DNA of 64,000 nucleotides from assembly GCA_024680055.1 (NCBI GenBank), contig JAILCP010000058.1, positions 1 through 64,000 of the forward strand, in the 5' to 3' direction. Shown piece by piece: positions 53,973 through 62,806 of this stretch; position 1 is the stretch's first letter; each line of letters begins with the position of its first letter. The stretch comes from Lachnospiraceae bacterium. Its GTDB lineage: Bacteria; Bacillota; Clostridia; Lachnospirales; Lachnospiraceae. The notes under the pieces were generated by a model. It was not told where the DNA came from. It saw only the letters and a list, made by a program, of their open reading frames with translations, and searched no databases. The position numbers and the translations under genes are program-made.

Positions 53973-55649
53973 ATGTTACAGAGTTTACATGTTAAAAACC
54001 TGGCTTTAATTGATGAAGTAGAGGTTGAATTTCATAAAGGTCTTAATATTCTTACCGGCGAAACAGGAGCCGGTAAGTCTATTATTGTGGGATCCATTAA
54101 TTTGGCTCTGGGGGAGAAAGTATCCAAAGATATGGTTCGAGATGAATCTGTTCCGGCGTTTGTGGAATTGATTTTTCACGTGGACACCAGGGAACAGGAA
54201 GAAGCGTTAAAAGCGTTGGATATTTTTCCGGAAGATGAGTGCATTATTTTAAGCAGGAAAATCACCTCCGGAAGAAGTGTTGCCAGAGTGAATTCAGAGA
54301 CGGTGACAGTTTCTGCATTAAAAGCAGTGGCATCCATTTTTATTGATATCTACGGTCAGCATGAGCATCAGACCCTTTTACACAAGAAAAAGCACTTAGA
54401 GCTTTTGGACTCTTATGCACATGCTTCCTTGGATGACCTGAAAAAAGAGGTTAAAGAATTATATGGAACGTATCGGAAGCTGAAATCCAAAATGGAAGAC
54501 ATGGGGATGGATGAAAGTGAGCGGATAAAAGAGCTGGATCTTTTGGAATTTGAGATTTCAGAGATTTCTTCCGCCTATTTAAAATCCGGAGAAGACGAGG
54601 AATTGGAACAGCGCTATCGTAAAATGACCGGATCGAAGAAAGTGGCAGAGGCCTTTTACAGTGCATATCGCATGTTAAGTGAAGAGGATGAAAGTGCCTC
54701 CTCAGTGATTTCAAGGGCAACAAGGGAATTAAGCTCTGTCAGTGATTTTGATGAAACTTCACAGGAAATTTATAATACCGTTGCTCAGGTGGAAGATATG
54801 CTGAATCAGCTTGGACGAGATCTGTCCGGTTATTTGGAACAGCTGAATTTTTCTCAAGAAGAGTTTTATGAAGTGGAGCAGCGCTTGAATGAAATTAACC
54901 GCTTAAAGGATAAGTATGGGTATACCATTGAGGACATCCTTTTAGCCCTTGAGGAAAAACAGCAGCGTGTAGATGAATTAAATCATTACGAAGAATATAA
55001 AAAGTCCGTGGAAGAGGAGTTTAGCAGGGTAAAAAAAGAACTTCTTAAAAAATCCGAAGAACTTACCGGGATTCGAAAGAAAATGGCAAGTGAATTGACC
55101 TTTAAAGTGACTCAGGCCCTGATTGATTTAAATTTTTTGGACGTGGCCTTTGATATGCACTTTGAAGAGTTAAAAGAGCCAACGGAAAATGGTATGGATG
55201 CGCCGGAATTCAAAATCAGTGTCAATCCGGGAGAAGCTTTAAAACCATTAGACAAGGTGGCTTCCGGTGGAGAGCTGTCCAGAATTATGTTGGCCATGAA
55301 GTCGGTTCTTGCAACCAATGATAAAATACCTACGTTGATTTTTGACGAAATTGATACGGGAATCAGCGGACGAACAGCCCAGATGGTGGCTGAAAAAATG
55401 AATGATATCGGACGCAGCACCCAGATTATCAGTATTACCCATTTGCCGCAGATTGCGGCCATGGCGGATGCCCATTTCCTCATTGAAAAACAGGTGGTGA
55501 AGGAAAATACGGTTTCCAATATCCACTGTTTAACTGAGGAAGAAAGTTATGAGGAACTGGCAAGAATGCTAGGTGGTGCGGTGATTACCGATGCGGTTCT
55601 TTCCAATGCTAAGGAGATGAAAGAACTGGCGAAAAACCAAAAGAAATAG
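53973..55649 (+). CDS. recN: DNA repair protein RecN
   Basis: SMC-like ATPase that gathers at double-strand breaks. 558 residues: Walker A GETGAGKS near residues 29-36, a long coiled-coil middle (about 150-360), signature region SGGELSRIMLAMKSV and Walker B TLIFDEIDTGISGRTA. AGAGGAT ribosome site. Directly after nadK; argR, which usually lies between, is absent, as is spoIVB downstream. Confidence 0.96.
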   Translation: MLQSLHVKNLALIDEVEVEFHKGLNILTGETGAGKSIIVGSINLALGEKVSKDMVRDESVPAFVELIFHVDTREQEEALKALDIFPEDECIILSRKITSGRSVARVNSETVTVSALKAVASIFIDIYGQHEHQTLLHKKKHLELLDSYAHASLDDLKKEVKELYGTYRKLKSKMEDMGMDESERIKELDLLEFEISEISSAYLKSGEDEELEQRYRKMTGSKKVAEAFYSAYRMLSEEDESASSVISRATRELSSVSDFDETSQEIYNTVAQVEDMLNQLGRDLSGYLEQLNFSQEEFYEVEQRLNEINRLKDKYGYTIEDILLALEEKQQRVDELNHYEEYKKSVEEEFSRVKKELLKKSEELTGIRKKMASELTFKVTQALIDLNFLDVAFDMHFEELKEPTENGMDAPEFKISVNPGEALKPLDKVASGGELSRIMLAMKSVLATNDKIPTLIFDEIDTGISGRTAQMVAEKMNDIGRSTQIISITHLPQIAAMADAHFLIEKQVVKENTVSNIHCLTEEESYEELARMLGGAVITDAVLSNAKEMKELAKNQKK

Positions 55650-55658
55650 GAGAAACAC

Positions 55659-56351
55659 ATGGATACACAGTTTACACGAACACAAATGCTTCTTGGAGTA
55701 GATGCAGTGGAGAAATTAAAGCAAAGCAAGGTTGCGGTTTTTGGCGTCGGAGGCGTGGGAGGCTACGTGGTGGAAGCATTGGCGCGAAGTGGTGTAGGTT
55801 CCATTGTTTTAGTGGATAAGGACGCAGTGAGTGTTTCCAATATTAACAGACAAATCATTGCAACCACCTCCACCGTTGGAAGAGACAAGGTGGATGTTAT
55901 GAAGGAGCGTATTCTTGATATATGTCCCAAGGTGCAGGTGGAAGCCAGAAAATGTTTTTTCCTTCCGGAGAATGCAGGAGAGTTTCCTTTTGAAGAATAT
56001 GATTATGTGGTAGATGCGGTGGATACGGTCACTGCCAAAATTGCCCTTGTGATGAGAGCAAAAGAATACAACGTACCGATTATTAGCTGTATGGGTGCGG
56101 GAAACAAGCTGGATCCTACCGGTTTTATGGTAAGCGATATTTATAAAACAGAGGTATGTCCCCTGGCAAAGGTGATGCGACATGAATTGAAAAAAAGGGG
56201 AATTAAAAAACTAAAAGTGGTATATTCCAAAGAGCAGCCCATTAAGCATGAGGGCGAAAATGTGCCGGGAAGTGTGGCCTTTGTACCTTCTGTGGCGGGG
56301 CTGATCATTGCCGGTGAAGTGATTAAAGATTTAAGTAAAAAGGTAGAGTGA
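55659..56351 (+). CDS. tcdA: tRNA threonylcarbamoyladenosine dehydratase (TcdA/CsdL, ThiF family)
   Basis: 230-residue E1-like enzyme. The nucleotide site is VFGVGGVGGYVVEALARSG, followed by DKDAVSVSNINRQ, and the later SCMGAGNKLDPT motif is typical of TcdA, which cyclises t6A37 to ct6A in tRNA. A MoeB/ThiF role is less likely, as no partner sulfur-carrier gene is here. One base separates it from ttcA, another tRNA modification gene. Confidence 0.9.
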   Translation: MDTQFTRTQMLLGVDAVEKLKQSKVAVFGVGGVGGYVVEALARSGVGSIVLVDKDAVSVSNINRQIIATTSTVGRDKVDVMKERILDICPKVQVEARKCFFLPENAGEFPFEEYDYVVDAVDTVTAKIALVMRAKEYNVPIISCMGAGNKLDPTGFMVSDIYKTEVCPLAKVMRHELKKRGIKKLKVVYSKEQPIKHEGENVPGSVAFVPSVAGLIIAGEVIKDLSKKVE

Positions 56352-56352
56352 T

Positions 56353-57231
56353 ATGGAAAGTAATACCACCAAAAAGAAAAAGACATTGACTTATGCTGAG
56401 GAAGTGGAGCTAAGTCTTCGAAAAAAATTCAAAAAAAATATATGGTCCAGATTTGCAAGGGCCATTAATAATTATGATATGCTTCAGCCGGGAGATAAGG
56501 TGTGTGTATGTATCTCCGGCGGAAAAGATTCCATGTTAATGGCAAAATGTTTTCAGGAATTAAAGCGTCACAATAAATTTTCCTTCGACGTTAAGTTTTT
56601 GGTTATGGATCCGGGTTACAGTGAGACAAACCGAAAATTAATCGAAGAAAATGCCAAAAAACTACAGGTTCCCATTGAAATCCATGAATCGGATATTTTT
56701 GATGCGGTGGTGGACATTGAAAAATCCCCGTGCTATTTATGTGCCCGCATGAGAAGAGGCCATTTATATGCCTTTGCAAAAGAAATGGGTTGCAACAAAA
56801 TAGCTCTGGGACACCACTATGATGATGTAATCGAAACCATTTTAATGGGAATGTTGTATGGTTCTCAGATTCAGACCATGATGCCGAAACTTCACAGTAC
56901 CAATTTTGAGGGAATGGAGCTGATACGTCCGTTGTATCTGGTAAGGGAAGAGGATATTATTGCCTGGAAAGAGTATAATCATCTGCAGTTTTTGCAGTGT
57001 GCCTGTAAATTTACAAAGGAGAACCAAAGAAACAGTGACAAAGAGTCTGCATCAAAGAGACTGGAGATTAAGGCCTTGATTGCAGAGTTAAAGAAAACCA
57101 ATCCTTTTGTTGAAAGCAACATCTTTAAAAGCGTGGAAAATGTTAATGTGGATACGGTAATTCAGTATAAAAAGCATGGCGTGAAACACCATTTTCTGGA
57201 TTCATATGATGATGTAACAACGAATGAATAA
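56353..57231 (+). CDS. TtcA-family tRNA thiolation enzyme
   Basis: 292-residue PP-loop enzyme with CISGGKDSMLMAK near residue 55, and the TtcA cysteine pattern CYLCARMRRG plus a further pair in QCACKF that can hold a 4Fe-4S cluster. TtcA thiolates C32 of tRNA. Members of this branch in clostridia may act on other positions, so I give no firm symbol. Starts 1 nt after tcdA, and the sensor kinase gene follows closely. Confidence 0.88.
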   Translation: MESNTTKKKKTLTYAEEVELSLRKKFKKNIWSRFARAINNYDMLQPGDKVCVCISGGKDSMLMAKCFQELKRHNKFSFDVKFLVMDPGYSETNRKLIEENAKKLQVPIEIHESDIFDAVVDIEKSPCYLCARMRRGHLYAFAKEMGCNKIALGHHYDDVIETILMGMLYGSQIQTMMPKLHSTNFEGMELIRPLYLVREEDIIAWKEYNHLQFLQCACKFTKENQRNSDKESASKRLEIKALIAELKKTNPFVESNIFKSVENVNVDTVIQYKKHGVKHHFLDSYDDVTTNE

Positions 57232-57250
57232 GGAGGAAAGGAATAGATCC

Positions 57251-58738
57251 ATGGGAATAACTTGGAAAGATAAATTAAACGGTTCCATACGAAATAAAAT
57301 GTTTTTGCAGGCCATTATTACGGTTTTGCCATTTTTATTGGTTGTCATTTATCTTATGTATTCCATGATGCATTACAACAATACATACAAATCCATGATT
57401 AATTCCATGACGGTGGCCAATAATTACAACCTGAATTTTAAAGATTCCATGGATGAAAGTCTGTATAAACTGGTGGTGGGCTATACCACTTTTCATGATA
57501 TTGAAAAAGAACCGGATTTGCAGGACCCTTATGATTTAATTGCAGATATGCGTAGAGAATTCGGAGAACTTGAAAGAAATGCAACGGAGCCGGATTGTAA
57601 GATTTGGCTTGGAAGCTTGCTTCGAAACATAGACACTCTGGAAAAACGTGTGGATGTTATTCGTGATAATCTGAAAAAGGGCGGAAAGTACAACGAAAAT
57701 ATTGAGATGCTGGATTCTGACATATATATTTTAACGGAACTGATTCAGGATGATATTCAGCATTATATTTCCTATCAGACAAAAAGCATGGATAATGTGT
57801 CCCTTTCCCTGCAGCAGCAGATTCATGATTTTATGTTGCTGACCGGGGTTTTGGTTGCGGCGTTGATTATGGTGGTAAGTATGTATACTTACACGACGGT
57901 ATCCGGTATGCTCAGTCCGCTAAACGAACTTCATCATGCCATGGACCGGGTTTCACAGGGAGATTTTAAGGCCCGGGCCAAGGTTACAAGTAAGGACGAG
58001 CTGGCAACGTTGGCCACCGGTTTTAACAGCATGGCCGCCAATATGCAGGGACTGATTGACGAAATCAAGGAGGATGAGCAAAAACTGCACCGTATGGATT
58101 TGCGCCTTTTGCAGGAACAGATCAATCCCCATTTCCTATACAACACTCTGGATACCATTGTATGGTTAATTGAGGGAAATGAGCCGGAACAGGCGGTGGA
58201 AATGGTGGTTCATCTTTCGGGATTTTTCCGCCTTGTTTTAAGCAAGGGCAAGGAATTTATATCCATTGCAGAGGAAAAACGGCATATCAGTACCTATCTT
58301 GAGATTCAAAAAATGCGTTACGGGGATATTATGGAATATGAAATCTCCTTTGATAAGGTGATTTATGACTATGAGATTTTAAAACTGTCCCTGCAACCCA
58401 TTGTGGAGAACGCTTTGTATCATGGGATAAAATATAAAAGGTCAAAGGGCTACGTACATATTACCGGTGAAAAAGAAGGAGATGTGATTCATCTTGCAGT
58501 AAGGGACAATGGCGTGGGTCTGTCGGAAGAGGAGTTAAAAGAGCTGCAAAGTGCCATTTTGAAACCTTGCAACGAAACGGAGAAAGGCTTTGGTCTTGCC
58601 AATGTAAATGAACGAATTCGAATGTATTACGGTTCGCAATACGGTATGCGAATCGAGTCGGAAAAAGATAAAGGAACCCTGGTGGAGATTACCATTCCGG
58701 CCATTCGCCATGAGAAGGAGGAGCATAATGAAAATTAG
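57251..58738 (+). CDS. YesM-type sensor histidine kinase (HAMP, His_kinase, HATPase_c)
   Basis: Membrane kinase of the LytS/YesM class, about 495 residues. First helix near residues 17-37, an extracytoplasmic domain of about 150 residues, second helix near 190-212, HAMP, then the phosphoacceptor box LLQEQINPHFLYNTLDTI, and ATP-lid motifs (NALYHG, DNGVGLSEEE, GFGLANV). The track begins at ATG 57224, overlapping ttcA, but ATG 57251 has AAAGGA 7 nt upstream; either is possible. The stop overlaps the sugar-binding lipoprotein start by 11 nt, and the response regulator follows, so the three are one operon. Confidence 0.93.
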   Translation: MGITWKDKLNGSIRNKMFLQAIITVLPFLLVVIYLMYSMMHYNNTYKSMINSMTVANNYNLNFKDSMDESLYKLVVGYTTFHDIEKEPDLQDPYDLIADMRREFGELERNATEPDCKIWLGSLLRNIDTLEKRVDVIRDNLKKGGKYNENIEMLDSDIYILTELIQDDIQHYISYQTKSMDNVSLSLQQQIHDFMLLTGVLVAALIMVVSMYTYTTVSGMLSPLNELHHAMDRVSQGDFKARAKVTSKDELATLATGFNSMAANMQGLIDEIKEDEQKLHRMDLRLLQEQINPHFLYNTLDTIVWLIEGNEPEQAVEMVVHLSGFFRLVLSKGKEFISIAEEKRHISTYLEIQKMRYGDIMEYEISFDKVIYDYEILKLSLQPIVENALYHGIKYKRSKGYVHITGEKEGDVIHLAVRDNGVGLSEEELKELQSAILKPCNETEKGFGLANVNERIRMYYGSQYGMRIESEKDKGTLVEITIPAIRHEKEEHNEN

Positions 58739-59738
58739 AAGAAGAAACATCATAGGACTTCTTTTATCCCTTATGCTTTTGCTGTGTGGCTGCGGAGAGG
58801 AGCAGGGAACCACAGGTGCCATTGATCACAAAACACCGGTGAATGATGGAGGGACCATTGTGGTTGGCGTTTCCCAGGTGGGAAGCGAATCGGTATGGAG
58901 AAGTGCCAATTCCAAATCGGTACAGGAAGTTTTTACAAAGGAAAACGGATATTATCTGATTTTTGATAATGCAAGACAAAAACAGGAAAATCAGGTGAAA
59001 GCCATTCGTAATTTTATCTCCCTTCAGGTGGATTATATTGTGTTTTCACCCATTACGGAAGACGGATGGGAAACCGTGTTAAAAGAGGCAAAAGATGCAG
59101 GAATTCCCGTTATTTTAATGGACAGGAAGTTGGAAAATAAATACGACGGCCTATATACCACATGGGTGGGCTCCGATTTTTACGGCGAAGGTGTAAAAGC
59201 GGGGCGCTGGCTGGAAGATTATCTTGGAGATAAAACGGAACAGGTGAATATGGTGGTGCTAAAAGGAACCAAAGGAGCCAGTTCCATGATCGGAAGAACC
59301 AAGGGCTTTCAAGATGTGGCAAAGGAACATTCCAATTGGAAGATTTTAGAGGAAGCGGATGCGGATTACACCACCGCCAAAGGGGAAGAAGAGATGGAGC
59401 GGCTTTTAAAAACCTATCCGGACATTGATGTTTTGGTTTCCCAAAACGATGACATGACCTTTGGAGCCCTAAAAGCCATTTCCGCTGCAGGAAAGAGCAC
59501 CGGTGTGGGCGGAGAAATTACCGTGATTTCCTTTGATGCGGTAAAACGTGCGTTGGAACTGGTGGAAAAAGGTGTGATTAATCTGGACGTGGAATGCAAT
59601 CCAAATCAGGGTGAAAAACTCGCAGAGGTGATTACCCGTCTGGAAAAAAAGCAAAATATAGAGAAAGCTTATTATGTTGATGAGATGATTTTTACACCTG
59701 AAAAGGTGGGATTATACATAAAAGACAGAACATATTAA
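58728..59738 (+). CDS. Sugar-binding lipoprotein (YtfQ-like), probable sensor partner of the kinase
   Basis: 336 residues; start ATG 58728 (GGAGG upstream) inside the kinase end, not 58608 as in the track. Signal peptide with lipobox LLLCGC. The periplasmic-binding type I fold closely follows the galactofuranose-binding YtfQ (VGVSQVGSESVWRSAN, RQKQENQVKAIRNF, ILMDRKL). It lies between kinase and regulator genes with no transporter genes, so it probably presents a bound sugar to the kinase, like XylFII or ChvE in other systems. The ligand is unknown (a hexofuranose or pentose is a guess). Paralogous to the protein at 62807. Confidence 0.9.
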   Translation: MKIRRRNIIGLLLSLMLLLCGCGEEQGTTGAIDHKTPVNDGGTIVVGVSQVGSESVWRSANSKSVQEVFTKENGYYLIFDNARQKQENQVKAIRNFISLQVDYIVFSPITEDGWETVLKEAKDAGIPVILMDRKLENKYDGLYTTWVGSDFYGEGVKAGRWLEDYLGDKTEQVNMVVLKGTKGASSMIGRTKGFQDVAKEHSNWKILEEADADYTTAKGEEEMERLLKTYPDIDVLVSQNDDMTFGALKAISAAGKSTGVGGEITVISFDAVKRALELVEKGVINLDVECNPNQGEKLAEVITRLEKKQNIEKAYYVDEMIFTPEKVGLYIKDRTY

Positions 59739-59760
59739 TGAGAGGTATATAGAGGTATAT

Positions 59761-61398
59761 ATGATTAAGGCGTTTTTAGTAGAAGATGAAACCGTGATTA
59801 GAGAGGGACTTCGGGATAATATTCCGTGGAATGAATTTGGTTATGAGTTGGTGGGAGAAGCAACCGATGGAGAAATGGCGCTTCCTTTGATTCGTAAACA
59901 TCATCCGGACGTGTTGATCACCGATATTAAAATGCCATTTATGGATGGTTTATCCCTTAGCAGAATTGTCAGCGAAGAATTTCCTGACATGAAAATTATT
60001 GTAATCAGTGGATACGATGATTTTGATTATGCCAGACAGGCCATTGAAGTAGGGGTGGAGCAATATCTGCTAAAACCTATTACCAAAAACAAATTAACCA
60101 AGGTGTTAATAGAGTTAAAAGAAAAAATTGAACAGAGTCAGGAGCAACAGGATTATCAGGCAAAGTATTTAAGTGAAATACACGAGTACGAACAGTTCTC
60201 CCTGCGTCGATTCTTTGAACGATTGTTTGAAGGGGGATGGCAGGTCAAAGAGATATACGAAGAAGCTGCAAAACTGGAACTGGATATTGCAGCTCAAAGC
60301 TATAACCTGTTGCTGATCTACATTCGTGAGAACAACGAAGATAAATCCTTTGAGGAGAAGTTTACCGGAAAAGAAGAAGAGATTGTCCATTTCTTTTTAC
60401 GTAATCCGGAGTATTTAATGTGCCGTTTGAATCTTCATACCTACGGCGTGCTGGTAAAAGGAGACAGTGACAGTATCCGTCGCAAGACCAGAAAGGGAAT
60501 TGAACATGTAAAAGACATATGTGAGGGAAATGAAGATATGGTTTCCTGGTACGTGGCTGTGGGAGAATATGTGGAACGTTTAAGTATGCTTTCTGCCTGT
60601 TATCAGAAGGCCAATATGTGTTTTGCATGTCGTTTCATTATGCCAAAAACCCATATTCTGGAAGAAGGAACCATCGATTCCATTGAGATGCATCCGGAAC
60701 AGCAGGGCCTGGAAAACATAGATTCCGGAAAAATGAGCCCGGAGATTATCAAAGAATTTTTGCAAAAAGGTGAAGCAAGTGAAATCGACAGCTTTGTCCA
60801 AAGTTATCTAATGGGAATCCAGGATGCATTGGAAACCAAAATGATTAAGGACTACGTGATTTTAAATATACGTTTTGCCACAATTTCCTACATGGAATCC
60901 CTTGGTATTACCCAGGGGGAATTCTTACAAAAAATTGAGGAAAACGGCGGATTGTCCACCGATGATATTTCTCAGTACATTGTAACCATTTTAGGGGTGG
61001 CAATTGATATTCGCGATAGGAAAAGCGATGACCAGATCAGCCGCCTGATACGAATGGCCCTGGATTACATTGATGAAAACTTCACCAAAGAATCCTTGTC
61101 CTTAAACACCGTGGCCAATTACATTCATATCAGTCCAAATTATTTCAGTGCCGCTTTTAGCCAGAATATGCGTATGACCTTTGTGGAATACGTTACCAAA
61201 AAGCGTATGGATATGGCCAAAAAATTGCTTCGCACCAGTGATTTAATGGCAGGTGAAATCGCTTTTGCCGTTGGTTACAAGGATTCGCATTACTTTAGCT
61301 TTGTATTCAAAAAGACGGTGGGAATCAGCCCAAGGGAGTACCGCTCCGGTAAAAGAGTACAGGGCGCCGGAGAGAAAAAGCCGTCTGGCAAAGCTTAA
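59761..61398 (+). CDS. YesN-type response regulator with AraC DNA-binding domain
   Basis: 545 residues. Receiver domain (about 1-120) with phosphoacceptor Asp in LITDIKMPFMDG and the Lys in LLKPITK; a middle region of about 300 residues; a C-terminal AraC double helix-turn-helix (about 440-535; SLNTVANYIHISPNYFSAAF and EIAFAVGYKDSHYFSFVFKK). It should activate sugar-uptake genes when phosphorylated by the upstream kinase. An exact 10-bp tandem repeat AGAGGTATAT x2 (59741-59760) puts two ribosome-site-like GAGG motifs before the ATG. Confidence 0.94.
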   Translation: MIKAFLVEDETVIREGLRDNIPWNEFGYELVGEATDGEMALPLIRKHHPDVLITDIKMPFMDGLSLSRIVSEEFPDMKIIVISGYDDFDYARQAIEVGVEQYLLKPITKNKLTKVLIELKEKIEQSQEQQDYQAKYLSEIHEYEQFSLRRFFERLFEGGWQVKEIYEEAAKLELDIAAQSYNLLLIYIRENNEDKSFEEKFTGKEEEIVHFFLRNPEYLMCRLNLHTYGVLVKGDSDSIRRKTRKGIEHVKDICEGNEDMVSWYVAVGEYVERLSMLSACYQKANMCFACRFIMPKTHILEEGTIDSIEMHPEQQGLENIDSGKMSPEIIKEFLQKGEASEIDSFVQSYLMGIQDALETKMIKDYVILNIRFATISYMESLGITQGEFLQKIEENGGLSTDDISQYIVTILGVAIDIRDRKSDDQISRLIRMALDYIDENFTKESLSLNTVANYIHISPNYFSAAFSQNMRMTFVEYVTKKRMDMAKKLLRTSDLMAGEIAFAVGYKDSHYFSFVFKKTVGISPREYRSGKRVQGAGEKKPSGKA

Positions 61399-61409
61399 AT
61401 TTCATAATT

Positions 61410-62468
61410 TTAAGTTTTGATTGTCCATGGGACTTCCTTTGATCTGACAGGAAGTCCTTTTAATTTGTCTATCATACAAGAAGCGACCAGTTCCCCTACC
61501 TCGTGAGGCTTGTGGGAAAGGGTGATAAGGGACCCTCTGGTAATATTGGAAAGATAGGAGTTATGAAAACACCCGATGGAATAGTCTTTCAAATTCAGAG
61601 TAGGGTCTCCGGCAATCTGGTGAATCAGCCAATAGGCAATCTCATCGTTATAGGTCATAATGGCAGAACAGGTGGTGGACAACATGGGAATCATCTGTTT
61701 AATAAAGGTGGTATCCTGGTTGACCTGAAGATTTCGATATTCATTGGTTCGAAACCATAAAATCTGTTTGTCGTCAATGGTTAAACCATAATCTCTCATG
61801 GCCTCCATAAATCCCTGATAACGTTCCATACTGGTTTTCTCATCCCCGTGTAAGATGCAGCCGATTCTGGTATGTCCATGGAGGTAAAAATGTTTCACCA
61901 AAGCATAGGCGCCCCCGTAATTATCATCTTTTACCACAGTAACGTTGGAGAGATGATCATAAAAGTTATTAAGAAAAATAAGTTTTGTTCCAAGGGTAAT
62001 CAGAGAATGATAAAGGTCCAGGTTGGGATTTGGAAGGGCACTTTTACTTCCTTCAACAATGATTCCACGAAGGGGTTGCTTTAGAATCTCAGTAAGAATG
62101 CGACGTTCATTTTCCACCTGATTATCGGTAATAAAAATCTTTAAATCATAACCTTGAACAAACAGAGTTTTACGAATATCTTCAATTAGAGTGGGATAAA
62201 TGTAGAGAGTATCGCTGTATATCAAAAGTCCCACGGTATTATCCTTTTGTTCCGGCATAAGTCCGGTAAGATAGCAGCCGCTTCCCCTGCGGCGGGTAAT
62301 CAGATGTTCTTCCTCCAGGATGTGAAGGGCATTGCGCACCGTTTGACGGCTGACCTTGTAACGTTTTGACAATTCCTCCTCTGTTGGAAATGTAGCATTA
62401 CCAATTGCAAGGTCATGTATGATTTTTTCTCTCAATTTTTCCGCCAACCATTTGTATTTAATCGCCAT
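61410..62468 (-). CDS. GntR/LacI hybrid sugar regulator (AraR-like)
   Basis: 352 residues; the only minus-strand gene. The start is ATG at 62468, with GGAGGT 7-8 nt upstream; the track's extra 16 residues lack a ribosome site. An N-terminal GntR winged helix (about 1-70; TEEELSKRYKVSRQTVRNALHIL) is joined to a LacI-type periplasmic-binding-like effector domain, the arrangement of AraR, which responds to L-arabinose in Bacillus. It sits between the sensor operon and the transporter genes and faces the latter divergently, so it probably represses that transporter. The effector sugar is not certain. Confidence 0.92.
   Translation of the reverse strand: MAIKYKWLAEKLREKIIHDLAIGNATFPTEEELSKRYKVSRQTVRNALHILEEEHLITRRRGSGCYLTGLMPEQKDNTVGLLIYSDTLYIYPTLIEDIRKTLFVQGYDLKIFITDNQVENERRILTEILKQPLRGIIVEGSKSALPNPNLDLYHSLITLGTKLIFLNNFYDHLSNVTVVKDDNYGGAYALVKHFYLHGHTRIGCILHGDEKTSMERYQGFMEAMRDYGLTIDDKQILWFRTNEYRNLQVNQDTTFIKQMIPMLSTTCSAIMTYNDEIAYWLIHQIAGDPTLNLKDYSIGCFHNSYLSNITRGSLITLSHKPHEVGELVASCMIDKLKGLPVRSKEVPWTIKT
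61430..61461 (+). terminator. Operon terminator embedded in the convergent regulator gene
   Basis: Stem GGACTTCCT / AGGAAGTCC with a 10-nt loop, followed by TTTT. It reads as the terminator of the kinase-regulator operon on the + strand while its DNA also encodes the C-terminus of the minus-strand GntR-type gene. Confidence 0.75.
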
Positions 62469-62643
62469 GCTTTTTACCTCCACCGTATAAAAATGCAACA
62501 TTCCATAAAAAATCAAACTTCATGTGGGATAATTATGAATATGCACAAAACAAAATATGTTCATTTGACGTCTAAAAACTCCAAAAATGAACTGAAAATT
62601 GATAATTTTAAACTGAAAAATGAAAAAAATAAACAACAATTTC

Positions 62644-62685
62644 AATTTGTATTCTTTTTGAATTATAGCACCTTGAATTTGTATT
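62644..62685 (+). promoter_or_regulatory. Candidate AraR-like operator repeats in the divergent region
   Basis: AATTTGTATT occurs at 62644-62653 and again at 62676-62685, 32 bp (three helical turns) apart, upstream of the transporter promoter. Each copy resembles an AraR half-site (ATTTGTAC in Bacillus). The 338-nt region 62469-62806 otherwise holds AT-rich sequence, the transporter promoter and no ORF; I could not assign a convincing promoter for the minus-strand regulator. Confidence 0.5.
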
Positions 62686-62725
62686 GTAAATAACTTACGA
62701 ACCTTAGAAATATAAGGGAATTTCA

Positions 62726-62754
62726 TTGACGCAAAAATGTGAAAATGATATGTT
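62726..62754 (+). promoter_or_regulatory. Promoter of the sugar ABC transporter genes
   Basis: TTGACG (62726-62731), a 17-nt spacer, and TATGTT (62749-62754). Confidence 0.65.
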
Positions 62755-62806
62755 TGAATCGTAGGGAGAAGACATCCCATAATACATAGTTGAGGAGGAT
62801 TTATCT

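Noticed and set aside
58608-58727. Upstream extension of the sugar-binding lipoprotein ORF
   Set aside because: It overlaps kinase coding sequence and lacks the signal peptide at its start; ATG 58728 with GGAGG is the clear start.
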